Positions 19,618 to 29,933 of a stretch of DNA of 64,000 nucleotides are shown piece after piece. The DNA is from Brucella anthropi ATCC 49188 (GTDB taxonomy: Bacteria > Pseudomonadota > Alphaproteobacteria > Rhizobiales > Rhizobiaceae), in contig NC_009668.1 of the NCBI RefSeq assembly GCF_000017405.1, positions 1,018,001 through 1,082,000 of the forward strand, written 5' to 3'. The translations under genes and the position numbers were made by a program. The notes below the pieces were generated by a model that was given only the letters and a program-made list of their open reading frames with translations, made no database searches and was not told the origin of the DNA. Positions within the stretch are counted from its first letter, which is position 1, and each line of letters opens with the position of its first letter.

Positions 19618-21093
19618 TTGGCAACAAGAGTACAGCCGTCCGTGAAAGTTTTGGGAGCATCTTTCTCCCAGGAAGCGAATCCCTTCACGGCAGCGGTTGA
19701 ACTGACGCCCATGCCAATGCTCATCACAAATCCGCGTCTGCCGGACAATCCGATCATCTTTGCAAACGAGGCCTTCCAGAACCTCACTGGTTACGAGGCC
19801 GACGAAATCATCGGGAAGAACTGCCGCTTTCTTCAAGGCCCTGGCACAGACCCGAAACATGTCGAGATCATCCATTCGGCATTGGAAGCCGAACAGTCCG
19901 TTGAGATCGATATTCTCAATTATAAGAAATCTGGCGAGCCGTTCTGGAATCGACTTCATATCTCCCCGGTCAAAACCGAGAATGGCGAACTTCATCACTT
20001 CGTTTCGTCGCAGCTTGATGTGACGCTGGAACTCGGCAAACTGGTTGAGCTCGAAAAAGAACGCGAAACGCTCTCAATTGAAAAGCAGCGTAGCAGCGAT
20101 CAACTCCAGTATATCGTTGAAGTGGCGAATGTCGGTTTCTGGACGCGGGATTACACGACCGGGGAGATTAGCTGCTCGGCCGAATATCGTCGCATTTTCG
20201 GACTGACGCCGGACGAACCAGTCAACTACGACAAGATCATCGACATGGTGGTGCTTGAAGACCGGATAACGCTTATCCAGCGTTCGCAGGAATCTTTTGC
20301 CACAGGCAAATCTTTCCGGGTTGAATATCGCATTACCAACAGGCTGGGACAGGTGCGCTGGGTGGAAACACGAGCCAAAGCTCTCCTCGGCAAATCACCT
20401 GCGCTTCTGGGTATCGTCATCGACGTCACCGAACGCAAAAAAGCCGAGGCTGACAAGGCACTTGTGACCCGCGAAATTTCGCACCGTTTCAAGAACTCAA
20501 TGGCAATGGTGCAATCGATCGCCAACCAGACCTTGCGCAATGCCACCGATCCGCAAACCGCGAACGAACTATTCAGTGAGCGGCTGCGAGCGCTTAGTCA
20601 GGCTCATGACATGCTGCTTCGGGAGGACTGGACGGGCACAACGATCAGCCAGATCTGCGAAACTGCCCTCGCCCCTTTCAACAGCACGTTCGGTCATCGA
20701 ATCCGAACCAGTGGTCCAGAACTCGTGGTAAGCGACCGTGTAACGGTTTCGCTTTCGCTTGGTTTGTACGAACTCGCGACCAATGCCGTGAAATACGGCG
20801 CGCTCTCCAATGAAAACGGCACGGTCCAATTCAGCTGGGATGTGCTCGAAAGGCAGGGCGAGCGAAAATTTCATATGCGCTGGGTTGAAGACGGAGGACC
20901 TGCAGTCGAACGCCCTACCCGTCGTGGCTTCGGCCAGCGGCTGCTCTATTCCGTTCTCACGGGCGAACTCAGGGCCAAATGCGACATCAACTTCGCGCCA
21001 GATGGACTGGTGATTGACGTCTTGGCCCCTATGACAGCGGATGTATTTCCGCAACTTGACAGTCTTTCCGACACACAAGCCGAGCCAGTATAA
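19618..21093 (+). CDS. Blue-light-activated LOV sensor histidine kinase (HWE family)
   Basis: This is a soluble light sensor kinase. An N-terminal LOV domain (about residues 25-135) has the flavin-cysteinyl motif GKNCRFLQ. A second PAS domain spans about 165-275, followed by the HWE-type kinase region with H-box REISHRFKN and N-box [13 protein letters not shown]. The frame opens with GTG at 19606, but TTG at 19618 has GGGG 6 nt upstream and makes the reactive Cys residue 69, the number known for the Brucella LOV kinase. Length is then 491 aa. In Brucella the kinase is linked to light-dependent virulence. No response regulator is adjacent. Confidence 0.93.
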   Translation: MATRVQPSVKVLGASFSQEANPFTAAVELTPMPMLITNPRLPDNPIIFANEAFQNLTGYEADEIIGKNCRFLQGPGTDPKHVEIIHSALEAEQSVEIDILNYKKSGEPFWNRLHISPVKTENGELHHFVSSQLDVTLELGKLVELEKERETLSIEKQRSSDQLQYIVEVANVGFWTRDYTTGEISCSAEYRRIFGLTPDEPVNYDKIIDMVVLEDRITLIQRSQESFATGKSFRVEYRITNRLGQVRWVETRAKALLGKSPALLGIVIDVTERKKAEADKALVTREISHRFKNSMAMVQSIANQTLRNATDPQTANELFSERLRALSQAHDMLLREDWTGTTISQICETALAPFNSTFGHRIRTSGPELVVSDRVTVSLSLGLYELATNAVKYGALSNENGTVQFSWDVLERQGERKFHMRWVEDGGPAVERPTRRGFGQRLLYSVLTGELRAKCDINFAPDGLVIDVLAPMTADVFPQLDSLSDTQAEPV

Positions 21094-21123
21094 AAAAAGC
21101 AGCGAAATCGCTGCTCTTTTTCT
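21091..21123. terminator. Bidirectional terminator after the LOV kinase
   Basis: AGCAGCG/CGCTGCT stem (21098-21104, 21109-21115) with a 4-nt loop, flanked by seven As on the left and CTTTTTC on the right. It serves the kinase and the convergent secreted-protein gene. Confidence 0.88.
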
Positions 21124-21126
21124 TTG

Positions 21127-21465
21127 TTAGTTGTGCGGGCCGCGACGACGTGGCTCGATATAGATTCTGTCGCGATGACGATCACGATCATGGCGCCAGC
21201 GGCGATCACGATCCCGTTCGCGATAATAACGTGGTGAGTGACGATCCCATCCGCGACGATCATCCCGCCAGCGGCGATCCGTAACACAGCGACCGCTCGG
21301 CGTGCGAACCATGCCGCGACGGCAACGATAGTCGACCTGAATGGCCGAACCAGTGCTATTGGCGGCTACAGCCGAAATCGGAGCCGGAGCAACCGGTGTA
21401 CCTGCTTCAGCAACAGCGGTAATCGCGAAGAGCGCGAGAGCCGCAGAAATTAACGTAAATCTCAT
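21127..21465 (-). CDS. Small secreted arginine-rich protein
   Basis: The 112-residue product has a signal peptide (FTLISAALALFAITAVAEAG), a mature N-terminus, a two-cysteine motif (RCRRGMVRTPSGRCV) and a strongly basic Arg/Asp/His-rich tail of about 50 residues (RDRDRRWRHDRDRHRD). Start at 21465 follows AGGA at about 7 nt. Such proteins are common in Brucella and rhizobia next to BA14K genes, but I do not recognise a defined function; a periplasmic or envelope role is inferred from the signal peptide. Confidence 0.7.
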   Translation of the reverse strand: MRFTLISAALALFAITAVAEAGTPVAPAPISAVAANSTGSAIQVDYRCRRGMVRTPSGRCVTDRRWRDDRRGWDRHSPRYYRERDRDRRWRHDRDRHRDRIYIEPRRRGPHN

Positions 21466-21797
21466 TCCGGAGTCCTTTCCAGAGATGGCCAGAATTGGAA
21501 TCTTGCCCACAGATAGGTAGGCCAAACAACCATTTGGTAAAGTCACTTAATCTTACGACGCTCTATCAATCTCGACCGCACTCTACAAAAAGCGCTGCCA
21601 ATTAAACCAATTACTAACCCGCCATTTTGCGGAGAGACTTTTTAAGAAAGTCGGGATATTAGGTGCCTGTTGAATTCGCACACAGCCCTTTCCAAGCAAA
21701 GGGAAAGCCGCAGAATCTCCAATCCGCGAGGCCGATCCGGCACCGGTCCAAAACCGGTAGCGGGCGAAGCTTTGCGGCCATCGCAAGGAGCAGGAAC
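21466..21797. other. Divergent promoter region with a double ACCGGT motif
   Basis: 332 bp between the secreted-protein gene and the diguanylate cyclase. No gene was found. Two copies of the 6-bp palindrome ACCGGT, at 21742 and 21753, are 5 bp apart upstream of the cyclase and could be an operator or a leader hairpin. Confidence 0.5.
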
Positions 21798-23219
21798 ATG
21801 GACTATTCGACCTCTGAAATCGACACGACATGGGGATCGAAAACTGGACTGGGCGCAACCCAGACCGAATGGGTCGAGCTGGTCAGCGGCCTGCCCGAAG
21901 AACATGCTCTCTTTCTCCGTGATCTGATTGACCGTCACCGCGAGCAGTTTGTCGGTGTTTTCTATAATCGCCTTATGAACAATCGTGATGCAGCGACATT
22001 CCTGTCCCAGAAAATGGTGCAGGAACGTTTGCACAATTCACTGAGCGACTGGCTGTTGAAAATGTTCCAGAGAACAGCCGACGATGTTGAGGCATTCATT
22101 CGTGAACAGCGCAAGGTTGGCGAGGTTCACGCCCGCATCGATGTGCCTATCCACGTCGTCATGCAAGGCGCGCGCCTGCTGAAAAACGAAATCGTCCGTC
22201 AACTGAAACTGGAAACTGCCTCAAGAGAGGTTCTGGCGCGCCTGATCGTACATGTCAGCAATGCCATCGACATCGCTATCGAAATCATGAGCCAAGCCTT
22301 CGTCAAGGACGCGCGCGAAAGTGCCCAGACCGACGAAGCCTACCGGGCTTTCACGCTAAGTCACGATTTTCCGCTTGAACGCGAATCGCAACGTGCAGCG
22401 CTTATGGAGTGGAGCCAGTCGCTCCTCTTCAACCTCTACGGCAATTCCGATAGTCCGCTTCACTCCCTTGCAAGCTCGGATTTCGGATTGTGGTTGCAAC
22501 ACAAGGCTGATCTGATGTTCTCCAACTCCGGCACGTTGGAAAACATCCGCCGGAATGTAGAACATATCGACAATGTTCTCCTGCCAGCCATCAACAGCGC
22601 ACGCAAAGACAACCCCGCCGGCCTTGCGGCTTCGTTGGCACTGTTTCAAACCAAGATCGGTGAAGTGAAATTCCTGCTGTCCGAATTGTTTCAGGCGGCC
22701 GCCGCGATGGAAACAGGTCGTGACCCACTGACACGTGCTCTAAACCGGCGTTTCATGCCTTCGATCCTCACTCGTGAAGTGCGCATGGCCTCGCAAAAGG
22801 CCATGGATCTGAGCGTTTTGATGATCGATATCGATCACTTCAAGAACATTAACGACACATACGGACACAGCAGTGGCGATGCAGTCCTTCAGCAGGTGGC
22901 CGAAGCGATCCTGTCGCTTTGCCGCCCGAGCGACTTCGTGTTCCGCTATGGTGGCGAAGAGTTTCTCGTCGCTCTCGTAGAAGCCGACGAGAACAAAGCT
23001 TTTACAATCGCCGAAGAGCTTCGCAAACAGATAGCACAACAACCGTTGAACCTTCCCGATGGCGCACGCCAGTCTGTAACGCTGTCCATCGGGGTTGCAG
23101 CATTCAACGGTCACCCCGATTATAGCCATCTCGTCAATGCCGCTGACCGCGCGCTTTATCGGGCCAAGCAGGCAGGACGCAATCGCTGTGAAAAGGAAGT
23201 GCCGCTCGCGATTCATTGA
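21798..23219 (+). CDS. Globin-coupled sensor diguanylate cyclase
   Basis: Predicted to make cyclic di-GMP in response to oxygen or another haem ligand. The N-terminal region (about residues 15-170) matches globin-coupled sensors, including [10 protein letters not shown] and the probable haem-binding His in [19 protein letters not shown] middle linker follows, then a GGDEF domain (about 310-470) with the active form YGGEEF and an RPSD inhibitory site five residues before it. So it should be active and product-inhibited. ATG 21798 has AAGGAG 8 nt upstream; the frame is open to 21663. Length is 473 aa. Confidence 0.92.
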   Translation: MDYSTSEIDTTWGSKTGLGATQTEWVELVSGLPEEHALFLRDLIDRHREQFVGVFYNRLMNNRDAATFLSQKMVQERLHNSLSDWLLKMFQRTADDVEAFIREQRKVGEVHARIDVPIHVVMQGARLLKNEIVRQLKLETASREVLARLIVHVSNAIDIAIEIMSQAFVKDARESAQTDEAYRAFTLSHDFPLERESQRAALMEWSQSLLFNLYGNSDSPLHSLASSDFGLWLQHKADLMFSNSGTLENIRRNVEHIDNVLLPAINSARKDNPAGLAASLALFQTKIGEVKFLLSELFQAAAAMETGRDPLTRALNRRFMPSILTREVRMASQKAMDLSVLMIDIDHFKNINDTYGHSSGDAVLQQVAEAILSLCRPSDFVFRYGGEEFLVALVEADENKAFTIAEELRKQIAQQPLNLPDGARQSVTLSIGVAAFNGHPDYSHLVNAADRALYRAKQAGRNRCEKEVPLAIH

Positions 23220-23277
23220 TCGGGGAGGCATTTTGCCATCTGGCGGTTGCGCTGCAAAACCGCCATATGCTGCCATC

Positions 23278-24045
23278 ATGACGAATAATTCCGCCTTCCC
23301 CATTTTCGAGACAGCTTCACAAAAGCCGCGCGAACGCGATGCGCTGGAGGTCCATTTCCTGCCGGTTCCGGCGGATGCGCCGCCAGTCGATTGGATCGTT
23401 GCCGAAGGGCTGACGGACTATGAGGAGGCCCTCGCCTTCATGGAAGCACGTGTTCAGGCCATTCGGGAAGGCACCGCAAACGAACTTGTTTGGCTTGTGG
23501 AACATCCCTCGCTTTACACTGCGGGGACGAGCGCCAACGCGGGCGACCTCCTGATCCCCGATAGTCTTCCGGTGTTCAACACGGGACGCGGCGGTGAATA
23601 TACCTATCACGGACCCGGCCAGCGCGTCGCCTATGTGATGCTTGACCTGAAACGCCGCCGCGAGGACGTGCGCGCCTTCGTGACCGCTCTTGAGCAGTGG
23701 ATCATCGAGAGCCTGGCCGAATTCAATATCAAAGGTGAACGTCGCGAGGATCGTGTCGGCGTATGGGTTACACGCCCTGAAAAACCGCGCCTTGCCAGTG
23801 GCAGCATGTGCGAAGACAAGATCGCAGCCATAGGCATCCGCCTGCGTCGCTGGGTGAGCTTTCACGGCATAGCCATCAATGTCGAACCCGATCTCAGCCA
23901 TTATTCCGGCATCGTTCCTTGCGGAATCTCGGAACATGGCGTTACCAGCCTTGTAGACCTTGGATTGCCGGTAACAATGGGCGACATGGACGTCGCTTTG
24001 GGAAGAGCGTTCGAGACGGTCTTCGGAGCCCGTCAGCTGAAATAG
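23278..24045 (+). CDS. lipB: Octanoyltransferase LipB
   Basis: LipB moves octanoyl groups from acyl carrier protein to lipoyl domains, the first step of lipoate synthesis. The 255-residue product has the substrate-loop motif [12 protein letters not shown], the Lys motif ([11 protein letters not shown]) and the catalytic Cys in [17 protein letters not shown]. The ATG at 23278 gives the family length; the open frame extends 61 codons upstream over the end of the cyclase gene. It starts 58 bp after the cyclase stop and could be co-transcribed with it. Confidence 0.95.
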   Translation: MTNNSAFPIFETASQKPRERDALEVHFLPVPADAPPVDWIVAEGLTDYEEALAFMEARVQAIREGTANELVWLVEHPSLYTAGTSANAGDLLIPDSLPVFNTGRGGEYTYHGPGQRVAYVMLDLKRRREDVRAFVTALEQWIIESLAEFNIKGERREDRVGVWVTRPEKPRLASGSMCEDKIAAIGIRLRRWVSFHGIAINVEPDLSHYSGIVPCGISEHGVTSLVDLGLPVTMGDMDVALGRAFETVFGARQLK

Positions 24046-24145
24046 AGCATTTCCAGCAAAAGTGCGAAGCGGTTTTGCGTTGGATAATGCATAAAATAAA
24101 AAGATAGAGCGGTCCCACGATTCCGTTTTAACTGGAACCGCTCTA
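24046..24145. repeat. Composite intergenic palindromic repeat, copy 2
   Basis: The left half carries CAAAA-gtgcgaagcgg-TTTTG inside an outer GCAT/ATGC pair. The right half carries AGAGCGGT (24106-24113) and ACCGCTCT (24137-24144). It lies between the convergent lipB and DMT genes and can fold on either strand. Same general class as the elements at 17654, 27509 and 45979. Confidence 0.7.
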
Positions 24146-24153
24146 GCTCTGCC

Positions 24154-25083
24154 TCAGACCACGGCGTCGACTTTCACACGGCGCTCACGCATGAAGACAT
24201 AGAATCCTGATCCGACGATGATCGCGATGCCGCACCATTTCGACGGTGTCGGGAAATCGCCGAACACGATCAGGCCAACGAGAACGGCATTGACTATTTC
24301 CAGATACTGGAACGGTGCCAGCATTGAGGCTGGTGCCAGCTTGAACGCCTGCACGACCATCAGATGGCTGACCGTGCCGATCGTGCCCAGAAGCAGCAGG
24401 AGCAACCATGGCTGGATGCCGTGCGGCAGGCCGAAACTCAGATCACCAAGCCCCGCCACGGTTCCAAAGATCATGACAACGCCGGCGAGCATCCACCCGC
24501 CCACACCCGCATAGAACTGCATGACGAGCGGGCTTTCCTTCGCACCATATTTTCGGTTCAGGATCAGGTAGATGGCAAAGGTTACGGCTGTCGCCAGCGG
24601 CAGAAGCGAGACGGCGCCGAAAATCTCGAAACTCGGCTGGATCACGATCATCGTGCCGATGAGACCGATGCCCACCGCGCTGAATCTTCTCCAGCCCACT
24701 TTTTCCTTTAGGAAAATGGCCGAAAAGAGCGTCAGAATAAGCGGCTCGGCGAAGAAGACGGCCATAGCATCGGCCAGCGGCATATATTTGACCGCCGTGA
24801 AGAAGCAGAGCCCACCAAACCCCATCAACGCGCCGCGAATGAGGTTGCCTGCCAGATATTGTGTTCGCAGCGCGGCGAAACCACCAACGATGAGCAGGAT
24901 AAAGAACATCAGCCAGCATTGAATGAAAAAACGCATGAAGGTGACAGTGGCAGGAGGCATATTATCCACCATGGCGAGCCATTTGCCGATGGCATCCATC
25001 AGCGGCAGCAAAAGCACCGAGAGCACCATGATCGCCATGCCCTTTACGTGCGCTTCCATGCCGCTTGTCGCGCTGTTTTGCAT
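24154..25083 (-). CDS. DMT-superfamily transporter with two EamA domains
   Basis: A 309-residue inner-membrane protein with about ten hydrophobic helices in two EamA repeats (GMAIMVLSVLLLPLMDAIGKW at the start of the first; YAGVGGWMLAGVVMIFG in the second). It has the typical FFAEPLILTLFSAIFLKEKVGWRR motif region between helices and a basic C-terminus. Members export or import metabolites such as amino acids or nucleosides; the substrate cannot be predicted here. Start at 25083. Confidence 0.88.
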   Translation of the reverse strand: MQNSATSGMEAHVKGMAIMVLSVLLLPLMDAIGKWLAMVDNMPPATVTFMRFFIQCWLMFFILLIVGGFAALRTQYLAGNLIRGALMGFGGLCFFTAVKYMPLADAMAVFFAEPLILTLFSAIFLKEKVGWRRFSAVGIGLIGTMIVIQPSFEIFGAVSLLPLATAVTFAIYLILNRKYGAKESPLVMQFYAGVGGWMLAGVVMIFGTVAGLGDLSFGLPHGIQPWLLLLLLGTIGTVSHLMVVQAFKLAPASMLAPFQYLEIVNAVLVGLIVFGDFPTPSKWCGIAIIVGSGFYVFMRERRVKVDAVV

Positions 25084-25392
25084 TTCAAACTCTCGGTATT
25101 CTGAATATTCCCCGCTATCGCTCTATGCCAACTACTGCAGCGTTTCCATCCAATTTGATCGGAAATGTCCTGCTTGTTTGACTTTCGCCTTCTTTCTGGT
25201 GCAAATCAGTTCCGTTCTGAACAAAACCCTTTGAAAAAGCCGTGCGAAAACGGAACGTAAGGCGAACTTTAGTCGCCTTTCGTGAGCGCGCATGGCATCA
25301 TTCAGTTGATTCGCGAACAGTATTTTCCGGTCGATGGCGAGCAGGCTCGGCAAAGACCTCCTGAAATTCAGATAGAGAGCTTTTCGGAACAG
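25084..25392. other. Divergent intergenic region upstream of parE
   Basis: 309 bp without a supported gene. An open frame from a GTG at 25282 could extend parE by 37 residues, but those residues are not typical of the family. Promoters for the transporter and parE must be here. Confidence 0.5.
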
Positions 25393-27507
25393 ATGGACGA
25401 TAGCAACGATCTCTTCTCGAGAGTGGTCAACAATGCCCGGGCCCGAGAACGGGAACAAGAACAGGGGCGCCAAGGGGAGAAACCCAGCGAAAAACCTGTG
25501 GCGCAGCCGATGGCAGCGCCGTCGCTCTCTGTTCCAAAGCCGGTAACGGCCAAGGCACCACCTGCTTCATCGGCAAGCGACGACTATAACGCATCATCCA
25601 TCCGCGTTCTGGAAGGACTGGAGCCGGTGCGCCTGCGTCCCGGCATGTATATCGGCGGCACGGACGAAAAGGCGCTGCATCATCTCTTCGCTGAAGTCAT
25701 CGACAACTCGATGGACGAAGCTGTCGCGGGGCATGCCAATTTCATCGAAGTGAGCTTCGATGCCGATGGGTTTGTAACGGTTTCGGACAACGGACGTGGC
25801 ATTCCTGTGGATGAACATCCCCAGGTTCCCGGAAAGTCCACGCTCGAAGTCATCATGACCAAGCTACACGCAGGCGGCAAGTTCGACGGCAAGGCTTATG
25901 AAACGTCAGGCGGTCTGCACGGCGTCGGTGTTTCTGTGGTGAATGCCCTTTCTGACATGCTGGAAGTGGAAGTCGCGCGCAATCGCCGTCTTTATCGCCA
26001 GCGTTTCTCGCGGGGTATTCCGCAGGGCGGGCTGGAAGAACTCGGCGAAGTGCATAATCGTCGCGGCACCCGCGTCCGTTTCCATCCAGACCCTGATATT
26101 TTCGGCAAAACAGCGCAGTTCGATCCGCATCGTCTTTATCGCATGGCGCGGTCGAAAGCCTATCTGTTCGGCGGAGTTGAAATCCGCTGGAACTGCGATC
26201 CCTCCCTGCTCGACCCAAAGAAGGAAACACCTGAAAAGGCCGTGTTCCACTTTCCCGGCGGTCTGAAGGACTATCTTGAGGCATCGCTCGGCAAGGAACA
26301 TCAGGTCACGCGCGAGATTTTCGCTGGCAAGACCGAAAAGCAAGGTGGCCACGGCGCCGTCGAATGGGCCGTTTCGTGGTTTGGTGGGGATGGTTTCGTC
26401 CACTCCTATTGTAACACTATCCCGACCGGCGATGGTGGCACACATGAAGCAGGTTTGCGTATTGCCTTGACGCGAGGGCTGAAAGCCTATGCGGAACTGA
26501 CCAACAACAAACGCGCTTCGATCATAACCACCGATGACGTGATGGTGTCGGCTGCGGGAATGCTGTCGGTTTTCATTCGCGAGCCGGAATTTGTCGGCCA
26601 GACCAAGGACAAGCTTGCCACGGTCGAGGCACAGCGCATCGTAGAGAATGCGATCCGTGATCCATTCGATCATTGGCTCACGGCCTCTCCGCAGGAAGCA
26701 TCTCGCCTGCTGGAATGGGTGATCGACCGCGCCGACGAGCGCTTGCGTCGCCGTCAGGAAAAAGAAACCGTTCGCAAGAGCGCAACGCGCAAACTACGCC
26801 TGCCCGGCAAACTTGCCGATTGCACGCAGAATGCCGCAGCCGGAGCGGAACTGTTCATCGTCGAGGGTGACTCGGCAGGTGGTTCAGCCAAGCAGGCGCG
26901 CAATCGCGCCAATCAGGCTATCCTGCCATTGCGCGGCAAGATTTTGAACGTTGCCAGCGCGGGACGCGAAAAACTAACGGCAAACCAGCAAATAAGTGAT
27001 CTTGTGCAGGCACTCGGCAGTGGTACGCGCAAGAATTATCGAGAAGACGATCTGCGCTATGATCGCGTCATCGTCATGACCGATGCCGACGTCGATGGCG
27101 CACATATCGCATCGCTGCTCATCACATTCTTCTATCAGGAAATGCCCGACCTGATCCGCAACGGCCATCTCTATCTGGCAGTTCCTCCGCTTTTCCGCCT
27201 GAGCCAGGGCGGAAAGGTCGCTTATGCGCGTGATGAAGCACATAAGGACGAGCTTCTACGCACCGTGTTTACCGGGCGTGGTAAAGTGGAAATCGGTCGC
27301 TTCAAAGGCCTCGGCGAAATGCGCGCCGAACAGCTCAAGGAAACCACCATGGACCCCAAGAAGCGTACTCTGCTGCGCGTGCAGGTGGATGAAGAATATA
27401 TCGATGAAACCCGCAACACTGTCGATGAACTGATGGGCACCAAACCGGAAGCCCGTTTCCGCTTCATTCAGGATCGTGCGGCTTTTGTCGAAGAACTGGA
27501 TATCTAG
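25393..27507 (+). CDS. parE: DNA topoisomerase IV subunit B ParE
   Basis: ParE is the ATPase subunit of topoisomerase IV, which decatenates daughter chromosomes. After a low-complexity N-terminal extension of about 70 residues, the GHKL ATPase domain shows EVIDNSMDEA, DNGRGIPVD and GGLHGVGVSVVNALS. A transducer domain and the TOPRIM region follow (IVEGDSAGGSAKQARNR, VMTDADVDGAHI), with the C-terminal GLGEMRAEQLKETTMDP. The latter, with the short overall length of 704 aa, separates it from GyrB. The ATG at 25393 (MDDSNDLF) was preferred over the GTG at 25282. Confidence 0.96.
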   Translation: MDDSNDLFSRVVNNARAREREQEQGRQGEKPSEKPVAQPMAAPSLSVPKPVTAKAPPASSASDDYNASSIRVLEGLEPVRLRPGMYIGGTDEKALHHLFAEVIDNSMDEAVAGHANFIEVSFDADGFVTVSDNGRGIPVDEHPQVPGKSTLEVIMTKLHAGGKFDGKAYETSGGLHGVGVSVVNALSDMLEVEVARNRRLYRQRFSRGIPQGGLEELGEVHNRRGTRVRFHPDPDIFGKTAQFDPHRLYRMARSKAYLFGGVEIRWNCDPSLLDPKKETPEKAVFHFPGGLKDYLEASLGKEHQVTREIFAGKTEKQGGHGAVEWAVSWFGGDGFVHSYCNTIPTGDGGTHEAGLRIALTRGLKAYAELTNNKRASIITTDDVMVSAAGMLSVFIREPEFVGQTKDKLATVEAQRIVENAIRDPFDHWLTASPQEASRLLEWVIDRADERLRRRQEKETVRKSATRKLRLPGKLADCTQNAAAGAELFIVEGDSAGGSAKQARNRANQAILPLRGKILNVASAGREKLTANQQISDLVQALGSGTRKNYREDDLRYDRVIVMTDADVDGAHIASLLITFFYQEMPDLIRNGHLYLAVPPLFRLSQGGKVAYARDEAHKDELLRTVFTGRGKVEIGRFKGLGEMRAEQLKETTMDPKKRTLLRVQVDEEYIDETRNTVDELMGTKPEARFRFIQDRAAFVEELDI

Positions 27508-27508
27508 A

Positions 27509-27551
27509 GCGCATCCTGAAAAGTAGGACCAGTTTTCGGCACGAGATGCGC
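27509..27551. repeat. Intergenic palindromic repeat, copy 3
   Basis: Outer arms GCGCATC and GATGCGC surround the CTGAAAA-gtaggaccag-TTTTCGG core, just after the parE stop codon. It is an imperfect member of the family seen at 17654, 24046 and 45979. Confidence 0.7.
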
Positions 27552-27614
27552 GTTAACACACGAAGATGGAGCATTTTCAGCGAACCACGAAATGTGTCTA
27601 AAAATGCAGACCAG

Positions 27615-27659
27615 ATGAACGGCAGTTCGCAAGCGCGACGCCGTTCATTTTCTTTTTCA
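27615..27659 (+). terminator. Intrinsic terminator of parE
   Basis: ATGAACGGC and GCCGTTCAT form a 9-bp stem with a 16-nt loop, followed by TTTCTTTTTC. Confidence 0.78.
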
Positions 27660-27693
27660 ATAAAGCTGGTTAAGCTACTGATAAAAGAAAGCT

Positions 27694-27876
27694 TCAGGCT
27701 TTCACATCAATGCCGAGCTTGGCTTCAATCTCCTCAATCGATTCTTTGACAAAGAAGGTCTGATCCGTACTCAGTGTCACAATGCGCGTGCCGGTTCCAT
27801 AAGCGTTATAAGAAAGAACATGATTGAAATTCACCGCGAGCTTTTCGCCGTTCACTTCCGTCAACATGATCCACAT
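27694..27876 (-). CDS. Small conserved-looking protein of unknown function (60 aa)
   Basis: A compact 60-residue soluble product (MWIMLTEVNGEKLAVNFNHV...). Its regular beta pattern, with a central TGTRIVTLSTDQTFFVKESIEEIEAKLG, looks like a small folded domain. The ATG at 27876 has GGAGGAGGG 6-7 nt upstream, a strong ribosome site that decides the start over the longer frame to 27933. It follows the GNAT gene on the same strand by 84 bp. Function is not recognised. Confidence 0.7.
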   Translation of the reverse strand: MWIMLTEVNGEKLAVNFNHVLSYNAYGTGTRIVTLSTDQTFFVKESIEEIEAKLGIDVKA

Positions 27877-27960
27877 CGCTTGCCCTCCTCCTGATGTTGT
27901 CCACTCCAAGGAAGGATAGGCGCGATAGAGCATTCGGCAACGGTTGCGGTAAGCAGGCCT

Positions 27961-28449
27961 TCAAAGATCAGCGCGCATCCTGACTTTCTCGACGGTTCTT
28001 CCGAAACTTTCCGACCACTCATCTCCTTGCCAGTCGATCCGGAAACCAGCCTTTTTATAAAGATTGATCGCAGGCATATTATCCGCATGTGTGCCGATCA
28101 GTGCTTCATCAAAACCATCAAGCAGAATTTGCGCCATCAGGGCATCAAGAATCTGTCTGCCAATCCCCTGCCCGTGATGCGGCGGATCGACCCATAAATC
28201 GGAAATGTAATTGCTTTGGGGCACCCGGGCACCCCAGCCTGCTAGTATTCCTGCCTTTTCGGCAACCAGAACACCGTCCGCAATTTCTTGGAGATCGTGC
28301 TGGAACCTGGCTTCCAGCACTTCCTGCCGCTCAGTGGTCAGTTCAATATCGCGCGCTGCTATCCGCCAGGCCCTGACCGCTAATGCAGCCATAGAAACAA
28401 ATTCGCCGGGGAAACCCCGGCGAATAAGAAGTTCGGTTTTTACCACCAC
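27961..28449 (-). CDS. GNAT-family N-acetyltransferase
   Basis: A 162-residue acetyl-CoA-dependent acetyltransferase with the GNAT core. Motif A is [20 protein letters not shown], with the Q/RxxGxG/A-type pyrophosphate loop, and motif B is [21 protein letters not shown]. The frame begins with GTG at 28449, overlapping the end of gatA by 10 bp; an in-frame ATG at 28392 would remove the first strand of the fold. Overlap suggests coupled translation with gatA. The substrate is unknown. Confidence 0.85.
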   Translation of the reverse strand: MVVKTELLIRRGFPGEFVSMAALAVRAWRIAARDIELTTERQEVLEARFQHDLQEIADGVLVAEKAGILAGWGARVPQSNYISDLWVDPPHHGQGIGRQILDALMAQILLDGFDEALIGTHADNMPAINLYKKAGFRIDWQGDEWSESFGRTVEKVRMRADL

Positions 28450-29921
28450 TTTGCCGGAGTAAACCGTCCGGCAGCCTGCTCAATGGCATGCGCTGCCTGG
28501 AACAAAGTCTCTTCCTCGAACGGACGCCCGATCAGCTGAAGGCCAAGCGGCAAGCCTTTGTCATTGATACCGGCCGGCACGGCAATGCCCGGCAGACCGG
28601 CCATGTTGACTGTTACCGTGAAGATGTCATTGAGATACATCTTGACCGGATCATTGGCGAGATCCTCATCGGCAAGACCAAAGGCAGCCGATGGCGTCGC
28701 TGGCGTCAGGATCGCATGTACGCCCTTGGCGAATACGTCTTCAAAATCCTTCTTGATCAGCGTACGCACCTTCTGCGCACGCAGATAATATGCATCGTAG
28801 TAGCCAGCCGACAGAACATAAGTGCCGATCATGATACGGCGCTTTACTTCCTTGCCGAAGCCAGCCGCGCGGGTCTGTTCGTACATATCGGCAATGTCCT
28901 TGCCGGGTACACGCAAACCGTAACGCACGCCGTCATAACGAGCGAGGTTCGAAGAGGCTTCCGCCGGTGCCACGATGTAATAAGCGGGCAGCGCATATTT
29001 CGTGTTTGGCAGCGAAATATCGATGATCTCAGCACCGGCGTCCTTCAGATACTGGATACCCTTCTGCCAAAGTTCCTCAATCTCGTCCGGCATGCCGTCA
29101 ACACGATATTCCTTCGGAATACCAATCTTCATGCCCTTGAGTGACTTGCCGATAGCAGCCTCATAATCCGGAATAGGCAGATCGACCGATGTTGTATCCT
29201 TGAGATCAAGCGAAGCCATGGATTTCAACAGGATAGCGGCATCACGCACGTCACGAGCAATCGGTCCTGCCTGATCGAGCGACGAAGCGAAGGCAACCGT
29301 GCCCCAGCGTGAAACGCGGCCATAGGTCGGCTTGATGCCAACCGTGCCGGTGAAGGCTGCGGGCTGACGGATCGAGCCGCCTGTATCGGTTGCGGTGGCG
29401 CCAGCGCAAAGCTGTGCGGCGACAGCGGCAGCCGAACCGCCCGACGAACCGCCCGGCACCAAATCGGCGTTGGAGCCATTAGCGCGCCACGGATTTTTGA
29501 CCGAGCCGTAATAGGAGGTTTCGTTGGACGAGCCCATGGCGAACTCATCCATGTTGAGTTTGCCGAGCATAACCGCACCATCAGCCCACAGATTGGCTGT
29601 GACGGTCGATTCATATTCCGGCTTAAAACCGTCAAGAATGTGGGAGCAGGCCTGCGTATGCACGCCCTTGGTGGCAAACAGGTCCTTCACGCCGAGCGGA
29701 ATGCCTTCCAATGCACCCGCTTCACCCTTGGCAATACGCTCATCCGAAGCCTTGGCCATCGAGCGCGCCTGATCGTGAGTCACTTTCACGTAGGCGTTGA
29801 TGGTTTCATTCGCGGAATCGATAGCGGAAAGATAGGCGTCGGTGAGTTCGGTCGCGGTGATGGCTTTGGCCTTCAGCTTGTCGCGCGCCTCAGCAATGGT
29901 CAGTGCGGTCAGTTCGCTCAT
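28440..29921 (-). CDS. gatA: Glutamyl-/aspartyl-tRNA(Gln/Asn) amidotransferase subunit A
   Basis: GatA is the amidase of the GatCAB complex that corrects Glu-tRNA(Gln), and often Asp-tRNA(Asn), to the amidated forms. The 493-residue protein has the amidase signature with the Ser-cisSer-Lys triad ([10 protein letters not shown], and [14 protein letters not shown]) and ends in TPAKWW. ATG at 29921 has AGGA 7 nt upstream. It lies downstream of gatC with a GNAT gene between them, so gatB must be elsewhere. Confidence 0.96.
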   Translation of the reverse strand: MSELTALTIAEARDKLKAKAITATELTDAYLSAIDSANETINAYVKVTHDQARSMAKASDERIAKGEAGALEGIPLGVKDLFATKGVHTQACSHILDGFKPEYESTVTANLWADGAVMLGKLNMDEFAMGSSNETSYYGSVKNPWRANGSNADLVPGGSSGGSAAAVAAQLCAGATATDTGGSIRQPAAFTGTVGIKPTYGRVSRWGTVAFASSLDQAGPIARDVRDAAILLKSMASLDLKDTTSVDLPIPDYEAAIGKSLKGMKIGIPKEYRVDGMPDEIEELWQKGIQYLKDAGAEIIDISLPNTKYALPAYYIVAPAEASSNLARYDGVRYGLRVPGKDIADMYEQTRAAGFGKEVKRRIMIGTYVLSAGYYDAYYLRAQKVRTLIKKDFEDVFAKGVHAILTPATPSAAFGLADEDLANDPVKMYLNDIFTVTVNMAGLPGIAVPAGINDKGLPLGLQLIGRPFEEETLFQAAHAIEQAAGRFTPAKWW

Positions 29922-29933
29922 TGTCAAATCCTG

